This document shows, piece after piece, positions 10,369-20,097 of a DNA stretch of 58,299 nucleotides. The position numbers were made by a program, and so were the translations under genes. This stretch comes from a bacterium (lineage in GTDB: Bacteria > Armatimonadota > Chthonomonadetes > Chthonomonadales > CAJBBX01): assembly GCA_021811565.1 (NCBI GenBank), contig JAJZOL010000243.1, positions 1 to 58,299 on the forward strand. The letters run 5' to 3'. Position 1 is the first letter of the stretch. Each line of letters starts with the position of its first letter. Below the pieces are notes generated by a model, which searched no databases, had not been told where the DNA came from, and was given only the letters and a program-made list of their open reading frames with translations.

Positions 10369-11468
10369 TGAAGAGCTCATGGAAAACATCATTTTACGGT
10401 TTTGGCAGCATTGCCAGAAAAGAGATAATACATCTCTCACGTGACAGAACAACGCTCTTCATCGCTATGCTCATCCCTGTCATTCAACTGACGCTTTTCG
10501 GTTTCGCTATCAATTTCGACGTGCGTCACATTCGAACCGTCGTGTTAGATATGGATCGCAGCAATGACAGCCGACAATATCTTCAATCACTGCACAATAC
10601 TCAGTACCTGGATATCATCGGGACCGCCAGCACTCCGTCGGAATTGGAAAATGATATGCGTTCAGGTTACGCTCGTGTGGGAATCATCATTCCGCCGGAT
10701 TTTTCTCGAAAGTACGATTCAGGGCAGGTACCGGAGGTCCGTGCCCTCATCGACGGATCGGACAGTACTGTTGCGCTTCGCGCGCAAATCGCATTCAACA
10801 AGCCACCACCCATTCCGCCAAGCGGATCCGTAAACGTCCGTTTTAATATCCTCTACAATCCGGATATGCGCACCGAAACCTTCATGATTCCCGGACTCAT
10901 CGGGGTCATTATGCAGATTGTCACGATCTCGCTCACGAGTTTCAGCTTGGTGAGGGAGAAGGAGAATGGCACGCTCGAGCAGTTAATGGTGACACCAGTG
11001 GGAAGACTAGGAATGATGATAGGGAAATTATTGCCTTATGCCACATTGGCGTTAATTGAAATGGTTGGGGTGATCTTTCTGGGCAAAACAATCTTTGATG
11101 TGCAGCCAGCGGGGAATGTGCTCCTTCTGCTGCTACTCTCCATTCCCTTTATTGTATCCACATTGTCGCTGGGATTGCTGATAAGCACCATCGCAAACAA
11201 TCAGGCGCAAGCCATGCAACTGACCATGCTCATCACACTCCCTACGATCCTTTTAACCGGATTCGTCTTTCCGAGACAGACCATGCCTGGGATTCTCTAT
11301 TTGCTTTCTTATGTGTTCCCCGCCACATTTTTTCTTGAAATCTTGCGAGGGATGATCGTGAGAGGGGCGGGAGTGATGGATTTATGGCAAGACTGGACCG
11401 GATTGATTGTCATCGCTACGGTCTTACTTACTCTCGCCACCTCGCGGTTTCGGAAGATATCGGGATAA
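10368..11468 (+). CDS. ABC-2 type permease (YbhS/YbhR-like)
   Basis: KEIIHLSRDRTTLFIAMLIPVIQLTLFGFAINFDVRHI; REKENGTLEQLMVTPV; multiple TMs; TGATG overlap with the upstream NBD gene. Confidence 0.95.
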   Translation: MKSSWKTSFYGFGSIARKEIIHLSRDRTTLFIAMLIPVIQLTLFGFAINFDVRHIRTVVLDMDRSNDSRQYLQSLHNTQYLDIIGTASTPSELENDMRSGYARVGIIIPPDFSRKYDSGQVPEVRALIDGSDSTVALRAQIAFNKPPPIPPSGSVNVRFNILYNPDMRTETFMIPGLIGVIMQIVTISLTSFSLVREKENGTLEQLMVTPVGRLGMMIGKLLPYATLALIEMVGVIFLGKTIFDVQPAGNVLLLLLLSIPFIVSTLSLGLLISTIANNQAQAMQLTMLITLPTILLTGFVFPRQTMPGILYLLSYVFPATFFLEILRGMIVRGAGVMDLWQDWTGLIVIATVLLTLATSRFRKISG

Positions 11469-11472
11469 ACGA

Positions 11473-13311
11473 TTAATCTTCTTTGGGATAAACCACCTGC
11501 AGATGCAACTCCTCCAACTGTTTATCGTCGACCGGAGACGGGGCGTCCATAAGCGGATCGCTTCCGCCGCCGATTTTGGGAAATGCTATCACTTCCCTAA
11601 TATTGTCTGTGTCCATTAGGAACATCAACAAACGATCTATTCCTGGAGCAATACCGCCATGTGGCGGGGCGCCGTACTGAAACGCCTCAAGCATGTGACC
11701 GAAACGCTCCCTCTGGACTTCCTCGGATATGCCTAGGAGATCAAAGACCTTGCGTTGAATGTCCGAACGATGAATTCGAATGGATCCTGATGCCCACTCG
11801 GTCCCGTTGCATACCAGATCATAGCACACAGCGCGCACCTTGGCAGGATCTCTTTCCATAAACTCAATATCCTCTGGATGCGGCATGGTGAAGGGATGGT
11901 GCATAGCGTCCCAGCGTTTCTCCTCTTCATTCCATTCGACCAGCGGAAAATCCGTTATCCAACAAAAATGCAATACATTGGGATCGGCAAGCTGCAGCCT
12001 TTTACCGATCTCGTTACGCAACCTGCCGAGAACGTTCGCGACAACTTCGCTCTTATCGGCGCTGAACGCAACCAAGTCTCCGGGTTGGGCTTCGCATGCA
12101 CGAAGAATTCCAATCAACTCCTCCTCGGTAAGAAACTTGCCGATAGGGCCACGCACCATCAGTTCTCCAGCTTTTATGCGTTGGATCGACGCTCCACCCG
12201 TTCCAAGATTCTCCACAAGAAGATACGCAAGCCCCTTGGCGCCAAAGTTTTTGGCAAAAACAGTGAGATCGTCGATCTCTTTGCGGGATAACGACGCGCC
12301 TTGAGGATATCGCAGAGCTTTAACCTGTCCTCCGGAAGCCAAAGCCGATTTAAAAACTCCGCATTCCGTTTTACTTAATATATCACCCAAATCTATCAAT
12401 TCCAGCCCGAATCGGAGATCCGGCTTATCGTTGCCGAATCGTCTCATGGATTCATCATAGGTAAGCCTAGTGAAGGGTACGCTTCCCAGCCGTTTGGAGG
12501 ATAGCTTTTGAATGATTTCAATTGTGAGCCCCTCCGTTATTTGAAGGATATCCTCCTGGGTTACATAAGACATCTCCAAATCGAGTTGCGTGAACTCCGG
12601 CTGTCTATCCGCGCGCTGAGCTTCATCGCGAAAACAGCGAGCAATCTGATAATATCTTTCGCAACCTGCCACCATCAGTAATTGCTTGTATTGCTGAGGA
12701 GACTGGGGCAAGGCGTAAAACAAACCGGCTTCCAATCGGTAAGGAACAAGGTAGTCTCTCGCCCCTTCGGGAGTGGATTTGGTAATAATGGGAGTTTCAA
12801 TTTCGAGGAAGCCATGTCGGTTCAGATATTCGCGTATAAGATTCACAACATCGTGCCGAAGTTTGAGCATCGCCTGCATCTTGGGTCGGCGTAGATCAAG
12901 ATATCTGTACTTGAGACGCAACTCCTCGTTCACAGACGCCATTTGCGTTTCATCGCTTAACTGAAATGGCAACGGCTGACGGCTTGGGTTGAGGATGATC
13001 ATGTTATGGATATGGACCTCCACATCTCCCGTGGCGAGATTGGGGTTCTCCATGCCATCCATTCTTCGTTTTATTTCGCCCGTTACTGAGACGGAACATT
13101 CAGGACGGACGGACGATGCAAGCAGCACCATATCAGCCGATTCGGATGCATCCGCCCTAACCTGCACCATCCCCGTTCGATCACGCAAGTCGATGAAAAC
13201 CAAATCACCGTGATCACGCACGCTATTCGCCCACCCATTAAGAGTTACAATCTGTCCTATGTGTTCGGCGCGCGGGGCTCCGCAATAGATCGTTCTCTGC
13301 CAAGATTCCAA
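11473..13311 (-). CDS. aspS: aspartyl-tRNA synthetase
   Basis: RTIYCGAPRAEHIGQIVTLNGWANSVRDHGDLVFIDLRDRTG; FRDEAQRADRQPEFTQLD; GIAPGIDRLLMFLMD. The ORF track extends to 13407; an AAAGGAG precedes a TTG start near 13311. Confidence 0.95.
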   Translation of the reverse strand: MESWQRTIYCGAPRAEHIGQIVTLNGWANSVRDHGDLVFIDLRDRTGMVQVRADASESADMVLLASSVRPECSVSVTGEIKRRMDGMENPNLATGDVEVHIHNMIILNPSRQPLPFQLSDETQMASVNEELRLKYRYLDLRRPKMQAMLKLRHDVVNLIREYLNRHGFLEIETPIITKSTPEGARDYLVPYRLEAGLFYALPQSPQQYKQLLMVAGCERYYQIARCFRDEAQRADRQPEFTQLDLEMSYVTQEDILQITEGLTIEIIQKLSSKRLGSVPFTRLTYDESMRRFGNDKPDLRFGLELIDLGDILSKTECGVFKSALASGGQVKALRYPQGASLSRKEIDDLTVFAKNFGAKGLAYLLVENLGTGGASIQRIKAGELMVRGPIGKFLTEEELIGILRACEAQPGDLVAFSADKSEVVANVLGRLRNEIGKRLQLADPNVLHFCWITDFPLVEWNEEEKRWDAMHHPFTMPHPEDIEFMERDPAKVRAVCYDLVCNGTEWASGSIRIHRSDIQRKVFDLLGISEEVQRERFGHMLEAFQYGAPPHGGIAPGIDRLLMFLMDTDNIREVIAFPKIGGGSDPLMDAPSPVDDKQLEELHLQVVYPKED

Positions 13312-13423
13312 AACGATGACTCCTTTAATATAAATAGCCCATGCGGCTGCAAAATTCCCTGGGAATTCCAAACTGAGATCAAAATCCCCCACGTTTGAAC
13401 AACGCAATCGATTTATCTCTGAT

Positions 13424-13511
13424 CAGGTAATTGCAAAATTCGTTTGAAGGTGTTTAGCCGAGCTTGAAATGAGCGATAATAGCCTCATTTTCTGAATTTT
13501 GCAATTACCTC
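13424..13511 (+). repeat. Family B palindromic MITE-like element, copy B1 (TSD TGAT)
   Basis: CAGGTAATTGCAAAATTC...GAATTTTGCAATTACCTC; internal GAAATGAGCGATAATAGCC shared with B2 and B3; flanked by TGAT (13420-13423 and 13512-13515). Confidence 0.9.
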
Positions 13512-13604
13512 TGATAATATTACTTTAAATGCTTAATGATGAACGGCTCAACGGTATTCCGTATAAGTCCTCAATGCAAGGTCAGTTCCGCAATTGGATG
13601 ATAA

Positions 13605-14111
13605 TCACTGTTCCTCAAGTTCCTCATGAAGAACATCGTTTCTTATGACAGGCGGTTCCCCTTTTATATGTTGGTATAGTTCTGCGAGAACCTCCGTGGC
13701 GTGCAGGGACTTCCATGGAGTGTAAAGTGCCATATCATACAATTCAAATGCCGCCTTAGCGTCCTCTTCAGCATCAAAAACGCCAATGATATATACGCCT
13801 TGTGGACGAAATCGTTGTGCCGCCTTGAAAAACCCCAATTCTCGGTTTCTGCCGAAATCATCTGACAGCACGAGTATGTTCGTCTCGTGTTGATTAAGTA
13901 TACCGATGGGGTCCTCCTTATTTAGCAGACTGCGCACCTCCCAATGGAACATGGATAGTGCTCGAAGCATTCGTGTGCGAAACTTTGGTCGATGTATTGC
14001 GACCAAAACTTTAAAAGGTTTTGGTTTGACAGCCACGCCCCCTTCGAGTGCGGCTTTTCTTCTTGCAGCGGCTCGGCTCGCCCTTAAACCTCTTTCCTTT
14101 GCATTATGCAT
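13605..14111 (-). CDS. degenerate receiver-like (pseudo-REC) domain protein
   Basis: FKVLVAIHRPKFRTRMLRAL...NILVLSDDFGRNRELGFFKAAQRF...GVYIIGVFDAEEDAKAAFELYDMALYTPWKSLHATEVLAEL fits CheY-like secondary-structure order but lacks the acidic pair. Confidence 0.6.
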   Translation of the reverse strand: MHNAKERGLRASRAAARRKAALEGGVAVKPKPFKVLVAIHRPKFRTRMLRALSMFHWEVRSLLNKEDPIGILNQHETNILVLSDDFGRNRELGFFKAAQRFRPQGVYIIGVFDAEEDAKAAFELYDMALYTPWKSLHATEVLAELYQHIKGEPPVIRNDVLHEELEEQ

Positions 14112-14115
14112 CGTA

Positions 14116-15447
14116 TCATCCTTTATATTCTTCGTCCTGGCAATTTACGCCGAGTGATTTGGTTAGTTCTCGAAAGTATTGAACAACAGAGGAAATTGGA
14201 ATAGTAACTTGATCTTTTTCACCGGTCATTTTTTTCACCACGGCTTCACCGTGTTCAATTTCATCAGGTCCAATGATAAGCATATATTTTGCGCCTAATT
14301 TATCCGAATGTTTCATTTGCAACTTCAATCTTCTCTGGGAGTAGTCCGTATCGGTTGAGATGCCAGCCCGTCGTAGTTCATGTATTAGCTTGGCGGCGGT
14401 ACGTTTTGTTTCGTCCCCCAGAGCCGCTACAAACACCATAGGGGACTCGTCCTTCATTGGCAAGTCAATCCCAAGCTGATCCAACGCAAGCAAACATCGC
14501 TCCGTCCCTATGCCAAATCCGATGCCAGGGGTTGGCATGCCACCAATCTCCTCAACAAGGCCGTCGTAACGCCCCCCTCCGCCAATTGCGTTTTGAGCTC
14601 CCAATGCGGGACAGACGATCTCAAAAGCGGTTTTCGTGTAATAATCGAATCCTCTCACGAGATTGGTGTCTATAACATACTGAACGGATAACGCATCAAG
14701 ATAACTTTTTAATGTTTCGAAGTGCTCCCGACACTCCTCGCAGAGGTGATCAAGGAGGATGGGAGCCCCTTCCAATGCGCGTTTGTCTCTTTCATCTTTG
14801 CTATCAAGCATGCGCAAGGGATTCACATCAAAACGCATTCTGTTATCTTCGCTCATCATATCCAAACGCGGGCGGGCGAACTCCAGCAAGGCTTCACGAT
14901 ACTTCGGACGGCAAATAGGGCATCCGACGGAATTTAGTTTCAGTTCGGTTGAGGGGATTCCCAAACGTTCGTAAAAACCCATCGCGAGCGTGATAATTTC
15001 CGCATCGAGCGCGGGATCCTTCGAGCCTATGGCCTCGACACCGGTTTGTTGGTGCTCCCTGAAACGTCCTTTTTGCCCCCGCTCATACCGATAGATGGAG
15101 GCGATATAATAAAGCTTGACAAGCGAATTATCGACGTGTAGATTGTGCTCCACATAAGCTCTAATTGCCGGCGCCGTTCCCTCGGGACGCAAAGTCATGC
15201 TTCTTCCGCCGCGATCGATGAAGGAGAACATCTCCTTGCTCACGATGTCGGTGCCTTGTCCGATGCTTCTCAAAAACAGCTCGGTCTGCTCCATCACGGG
15301 GGTGCGGATTTGTTTGTATCCGTACAAGAGGCAAATATCCTCGAAAATACGTTCCAGCGTCCTCCATTTGGAGCTATACAGCCACTTGTCCTTCGAAGGC
15401 TCAAAGGGCAGTACATCATGCATATAGGGTGGCGCGGAGTATTTCAT
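14116..15447 (-). CDS. hisS: histidyl-tRNA synthetase
   Basis: Motif 2 LRPEGTAPAIRAY; RGFDYYTKTAFEIV; GGGRYDGLVEEIGG; GIGFGIGTERCLLAL. Confidence 0.96.
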   Translation of the reverse strand: MKYSAPPYMHDVLPFEPSKDKWLYSSKWRTLERIFEDICLLYGYKQIRTPVMEQTELFLRSIGQGTDIVSKEMFSFIDRGGRSMTLRPEGTAPAIRAYVEHNLHVDNSLVKLYYIASIYRYERGQKGRFREHQQTGVEAIGSKDPALDAEIITLAMGFYERLGIPSTELKLNSVGCPICRPKYREALLEFARPRLDMMSEDNRMRFDVNPLRMLDSKDERDKRALEGAPILLDHLCEECREHFETLKSYLDALSVQYVIDTNLVRGFDYYTKTAFEIVCPALGAQNAIGGGGRYDGLVEEIGGMPTPGIGFGIGTERCLLALDQLGIDLPMKDESPMVFVAALGDETKRTAAKLIHELRRAGISTDTDYSQRRLKLQMKHSDKLGAKYMLIIGPDEIEHGEAVVKKMTGEKDQVTIPISSVVQYFRELTKSLGVNCQDEEYKG

Positions 15448-15695
15448 GCGACATCTCTCCAGGATATTGATATTTGATATTGTACCGGTATAAGTTCCAT
15501 TGGGTCAAATGAGCGGTTGCAGAAGAGGGGTGAGTGCATGAGGGGGTTCAGTCATAATCGGAAAAGCTTATATCCTATCTCTTCGGAAGTCAATGGGAAA
15601 AAGTGTCCTTCGTCTCCCTGCCATTCCGTAGTGTGACACCCAATATTCGATACAATGAACCTCCGCCAGGGTTGGAAACGCCTCGCCTCAAGAGA

Positions 15696-16448
15696 TTAAT
15701 GAGACATGGATTCCATGATTTCATCGGGGATGTCGAAATTGGAGTAGACATTCTGAACATCATCGTGCTCTTCCAACTGCTCAATCAATGCAAGTACCTG
15801 ACTCGCCTCTTTTGCGTTGACAGTAACCGTGGAGGCGGGCAACATGGTTCTCTCGGATTCCAAAATTGAGATGCCCGCTTTTCTTATGGCGTCTTCCACA
15901 AACGGCAGGTCACCAGGAGTCGTGTAAACCTCGAAAACATCTTCGGTTGTCTTTACATCCTCGGCGCCCGCCTCCAAGGCCAACACAATCAAACTATCCT
16001 CATCCGTCGCATCTTTGGGGATTGTGATTAATCCTTGAGGGGAGTTGAACATGTACGCAACGGATCCACTCTCTCCAAGTCTGCCTCCGCGTTTCGTGAA
16101 AATGCTGCGAATATCCGCTACCGTGCGATTTTTATTATCCGTCGCACACTCCACTAAAATCGCAACTCCGCCCGGGGCGTAGCCTTCGTATACCAACTCT
16201 TCAATCATAGCCCCTTCGATTTCGCCGGTTCCACGCTGGATAGCGTTTTTAATCTTATCGGCGGGCATGGAGTTTTCCTTGGCTTTCTGTATGGCGAGTC
16301 GAAGGCGCAAGTTGGCATCCGGATTACCGCCGCCACTCTTCGCGGCAACAATGATCTCTCTCGCCAGTTTCGTGAATTTGGCGCCGCGTTCGGCGTCCAT
16401 TTTTCCTTTCTTCAGGCGAATATTATGCCACTTGGAATGTCCGGACAT
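15696..16448 (-). CDS. YebC/PmpR family protein
   Basis: MSGHSKWHNIRLKKGKMDAERGAKFTKLAREI; GGGNPDANLRLRLAIQKAKENSMPADKIKNAIQRGTGE. Confidence 0.96.
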   Translation of the reverse strand: MSGHSKWHNIRLKKGKMDAERGAKFTKLAREIIVAAKSGGGNPDANLRLRLAIQKAKENSMPADKIKNAIQRGTGEIEGAMIEELVYEGYAPGGVAILVECATDNKNRTVADIRSIFTKRGGRLGESGSVAYMFNSPQGLITIPKDATDEDSLIVLALEAGAEDVKTTEDVFEVYTTPGDLPFVEDAIRKAGISILESERTMLPASTVTVNAKEASQVLALIEQLEEHDDVQNVYSNFDIPDEIMESMSH

Positions 16449-17074
16449 GCGTGGGAGGCTCCTTTCAGGACTCGGATGGAAATCTAAGATTGGTCAGGAA
16501 TGAGAAATACGGATTTCATTACAACCTATGTACCAAAGATGTAATAAGACTAATTCCACAATTGCTTACATTATAGCATATTTCGCGAGTACGTTAGCCC
16601 CCTATTTCGAAGAGGGTGTGACCCAAATCATGCGGAGAAATACACGCCGCACACCTTGTCTCGCATTTCTTAATTATATTTGTGCGTTCATGAGGAGATT
16701 TCTCCTCCTCCGCTTCACCGTACCTCCCAGCTCACCTGCAAGATGAGCGGCGCGTAAACAAAGCATGGATACAGCGCCGTTCCCGCCCACATCATGCCCG
16801 GCGTCCTCATATCCCTATTCAAAACATGAAGTACGCTTCTTGCCCCGTCATCGTCAGGAAGCATCTCTCTCGCCTTTTTGCATCCCCTTGATCAAATGCG
16901 TGTTTTTCAACAGCGAGGCTGCTTCGCGCCAAATAAAAAGGAAACTCTCTTTTTTTACCAAACGAACCCAAGGATTCTCCGGAGAAGTGAGACCTCGCAC
17001 GACCGGGATGAGTGAAGCGATCTTATCCGATTCATTTTCCATCCATAGGTATGGTTGCAGCCTGTTTTACTCTC

Positions 17075-17118
17075 GGGTATGCCGGGTATCGGGTGTCGGG
17101 TATCGGGTATCGGGCATG
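17075..17118 (+). repeat. Heptamer array (CGGGTAT variants) inside repeat unit 1
   Basis: CGGGTAT-gc-CGGGTAT-CGGGTGT-CGGGTAT-CGGGTAT-CGGGCAT read directly. Confidence 0.9.
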
Positions 17119-17345
17119 TCCGGAAGTCCTTCAATTTGCCGATTAAGCGCTTGCGTCCCCTTCGTCAAATGCGTGTTTTTCAACAACGAGGCGGCTGCGC
17201 CAAATAAAAAAGGAAACTCTCTTTTTTTACCAAACGAACCCAAGGATTCTTCGGAGAAGTGAGACCTCGCACGACCGGGATGAGTGAAGCGATCCTATCC
17301 GATTCGTTTTCCATCCATAGGTATGGTTGCAGCCTGTTTTACTCT

Positions 17346-17389
17346 CGGGTATGCCGGGTATCGGGTGTCGGGTATCGGGTATCGGGCAT
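17346..17389 (+). repeat. Heptamer array (CGGGTAT variants) inside repeat unit 2
   Basis: Same six-heptamer array as 17075-17118. Confidence 0.9.
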
Positions 17390-17886
17390 ATCCGGAAGTC
17401 CTTCAATCTGCCGATTAAGCGCTTGCATCCCCTTGGTCAAATGCGTGTTTTTCAACAGCGAGGCGGTTGCGCCAAATAAAAAAGGAAACTCTCTTTTTTT
17501 ACCAAACGAACCCAAGGATTCTCCGGAGAAGTGAGACCTCGTACTACCGGGATGAGTTAAGCGATCTTATCTGATTCGTTTTCCATCCATAGGTATGGTT
17601 GCAGCCTGTTTTACTATCGTTTTTTCGTAAGGCGAGATCAAGCAACATAAAATTCATTTACTCCGTGAGCAACTGGATAGCGAGGAAGGCGCTTAGAAAG
17701 ACCATATCGCTTCTTTATATTAACCCTCGGACCGTAACGGCATATCAACTTAAAGTGAGGATGATAGCCAACCTATCAAAAATGGCGCACCGCGCATTAG
17801 AGGATGGCGACATATTTGCAATTTGCGGTGCCATTCAATCCTCTTCGTACTGAAGGTAAGCTTCCTGTTTTGGTTTTTTGACTATA

Positions 17887-17975
17887 CAGGTAATTGCAAA
17901 ATTCGATTTCAAAGTATTTCATCGAACGTGAAATGAGCGATAATAGCCACATCTCCTGAATTTTGCAATTACCTC
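17887..17975 (+). repeat. Family B palindromic MITE-like element, copy B2 (TSD TATA)
   Basis: CAGGTAATTGCAAAATTCGATTTC...CTGAATTTTGCAATTACCTC; TATA at 17883-17886 and 17976-17979. Confidence 0.92.
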
Positions 17976-18129
17976 TATATTAACCATTACGACAGGAGAC
18001 TTTTGTATTGCTTCCTTTGTGTATAATCTTTTGCGTTTATTTTATATAGTCTATATATATACATATGTGAATCCACCAGATTTGAGTCGCACGGGTTCGA
18101 AGATGACGATAGAGCTTCCGCGTAATGAT

Positions 18130-18750
18130 TTAAGACGTCTTCCCATCGCCTTTTGACTTCGATTTTCTGATGCTTGTTTCCGTGCCTTCCCGCAACCTTT
18201 TGAGATTTGATCGGTGCCTGTACAGAATAAGAAGCGACCCGGCTATAGCGATGGATAATCGCGGCGTATCATGAGGATTAAATACGATTATGAACGGAAC
18301 CGACGCTAGGGCGGCGATTATGGAGGAAACGGAAACATATCCCGTGATCGCCAGCAAAACGCCCCATAAGGCGAAACACGCTATGGCGGTCTGCCAGGAT
18401 AATCCAAAAAGAACGCCCAACCCTGTGGCAACGCTCTTACCACCCTTAAAACCAAGGAAGGGGGATAGGCTGTGCCCGAAAATGGAGCATAACCCTGAAA
18501 GCACCTGCCAGGTTGAAGCGGTGTGCATAAAATGAGCCGCGACGAAGGGCGGAAGGAAACCCTTCAACACATCGAGCGTGAAAACCAATACCCCCGCAGG
18601 CTTGCCAACGACTCTATAGACGTTCGTGGCACCGATGTTACCGCTTCCGTGCTCTCTTACATCAATACCGACCCACCATTTGGCGATGAGCAAACCGAAC
18701 GGAATTGCGCCTAACAGATAGGAGCCAATCAAAAGACCGACAATGATCAT
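18130..18750 (-). CDS. plsY: glycerol-3-phosphate acyltransferase
   Basis: GSYLLGAIPFGLLIAKWWVGIDVREHGSGNIGATNVYRVVGKPAG; FKGGKSVATGLGV. The ORF track extends to 18804. Confidence 0.95.
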   Translation of the reverse strand: MIIVGLLIGSYLLGAIPFGLLIAKWWVGIDVREHGSGNIGATNVYRVVGKPAGVLVFTLDVLKGFLPPFVAAHFMHTASTWQVLSGLCSIFGHSLSPFLGFKGGKSVATGLGVLFGLSWQTAIACFALWGVLLAITGYVSVSSIIAALASVPFIIVFNPHDTPRLSIAIAGSLLILYRHRSNLKRLREGTETSIRKSKSKGDGKTS

Positions 18751-18882
18751 GATAACCGTCACCAACGAAAATAAAAAAATCAATCGAATGCAAACTGAAA
18801 ACACTCATTTGGCTTGATGTGAATGCGCCGAACGAATTATTCACAGATGTTTGAATTAAGTATACTTCACGCACTCAATAAT

Positions 18883-20013
18883 TTACGGAAGTATCCTGAT
18901 GAAGACATCATTCGAATAGAGTAAACCCCTGTGTGTTAACCGGAAAGTGTCTCCATCCAACTCAGCCAACCCCTCGCTGATGAGTTCTCCAATCAACCCC
19001 GAATATCGTTGAAAAGGATCAATGGAGAATCGGTCTTGAATGGATTTTAGCGACACCCCGCTTCGAAGTCGAAGTCCAAGTATCAAAGTCTCCGATAGCG
19101 CATCCGCAGGAGAAAGAGTCTCTTCCTGTATTGCGAGAGGCTCCCTTTCATTCACCTTTCGTATGTAAGCCGCCGGGCGTTTTTCATTCATCCATCTGCG
19201 ACCACCTAAGTACGAGACGGCACCGGGGCCAAATCCAAGGTAATCCTCGTTCAGCCAATAGGTCAAATTATGCCTCGCTTGTTTCCCATGGCGACAAAAA
19301 TTTGAGACTTCGTAGTGCTCGTAACCGGCTTTGGTTAGTTGTTCGATCGCCATTTCGTACATCTCCAATTCAGTATCTTCGTCCGCCTGATGCAGTGTCT
19401 GGTTTCGATGCATCCTTTCAAACCTCGTTCCCTCCTCAATGCTCAAGGCGTATGTGGACATATGCTCGGGATTTATGTCGATGGCATTTAACAATGACAC
19501 CCTCCAATCTTCCAGCGATTGTTCCGGAAGTGAGAAAATCAGATCAAGGTTTATGTTATCGAATCCTGCGTTCCTGGCATATGCGATAGCCGCGATGGCA
19601 TCTTCGGAGGTATGTTGACGTTCCGCAATGCGGAGTATTCTATCGTCGAAAGACTGCACGCCAATGGATAAGCGATTGAAACCCCCTTGGCGCATCCCAT
19701 CAAATCGCTGCCTATCGGAATTGGCAGGATTGCTTTCAGAAGTGATCTCCGCATCCTTAGCGAAAGGCAAAACATCTCTGACTGCATTGAGAATCGAATT
19801 TAGCTGCTCAGCCTTTAAATATGTGGGGGTTCCCCCCCCGAAAAACACGGAAGCCACCTCTCTCTCTAACCCGCGCACGCCTTGAATCTCCCGTTGAATG
19901 GCCTCGCAGAAATCCCTCGTCAGGAAATCCAAGCCAGCGTACGAGTTAAAGTCACAGTAGGAGCATTTATGGATGCAGAACGGGATGTGAATGTAGACAG
20001 CGATCGGATTCAT
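18883..20013 (-). CDS. hemW: HemW-like radical SAM protein (coproporphyrinogen III oxidase-like)
   Basis: AVYIHIPFCIHKCSYCDFNSY CxxxCxxC; FFGGGTPTYL; ISIGVQSFDD-like RLSIGVQSFDDRIL. The ORF track extends to 20082; the start is likely MNPIAVYIHIPF. Confidence 0.93.
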   Translation of the reverse strand: MNPIAVYIHIPFCIHKCSYCDFNSYAGLDFLTRDFCEAIQREIQGVRGLEREVASVFFGGGTPTYLKAEQLNSILNAVRDVLPFAKDAEITSESNPANSDRQRFDGMRQGGFNRLSIGVQSFDDRILRIAERQHTSEDAIAAIAYARNAGFDNINLDLIFSLPEQSLEDWRVSLLNAIDINPEHMSTYALSIEEGTRFERMHRNQTLHQADEDTELEMYEMAIEQLTKAGYEHYEVSNFCRHGKQARHNLTYWLNEDYLGFGPGAVSYLGGRRWMNEKRPAAYIRKVNEREPLAIQEETLSPADALSETLILGLRLRSGVSLKSIQDRFSIDPFQRYSGLIGELISEGLAELDGDTFRLTHRGLLYSNDVFIRILP

Positions 20014-20097
20014 GTTTTTTTGCGTGCGCCTCATATATGAATGCGGGGAAAGGCAAGCCATCAAGAGTGCAAATTCCGCCATTTACTAACAATAGAG

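Larger units (their letters stand above)
16878..17615. repeat. Non-coding tandem direct repeat, unit about 272 bp, about 2.7 copies
   Basis: TTGCATCCCCTTgATCAAATGCGTGTTTTTCAACAGCGAGG...GGTATGGTTGCAGCCTGTTTTACT recurs at about 16878, 17152 and 17423 with few differences; the third copy is partial. Confidence 0.92.

Noticed and set aside
11840-12304. 154-aa plus-strand ORF inside aspS
   Set aside because: Antisense shadow ORF of a well-supported aminoacyl-tRNA synthetase.
16765-17534. 165-aa and 91-aa ORFs with near-identical sequence (SDSFSIHRYGCSLFYSRVCRVSGVGYRVSG)
   Set aside because: They are translations of the 272-bp tandem repeat and its heptamers; no start context, and the frame breaks at unit boundaries.
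16878-17615. CRISPR array
   Set aside because: Unit is about 272 bp with continuous near-identity, not short repeats separated by unique spacers; no cas genes.
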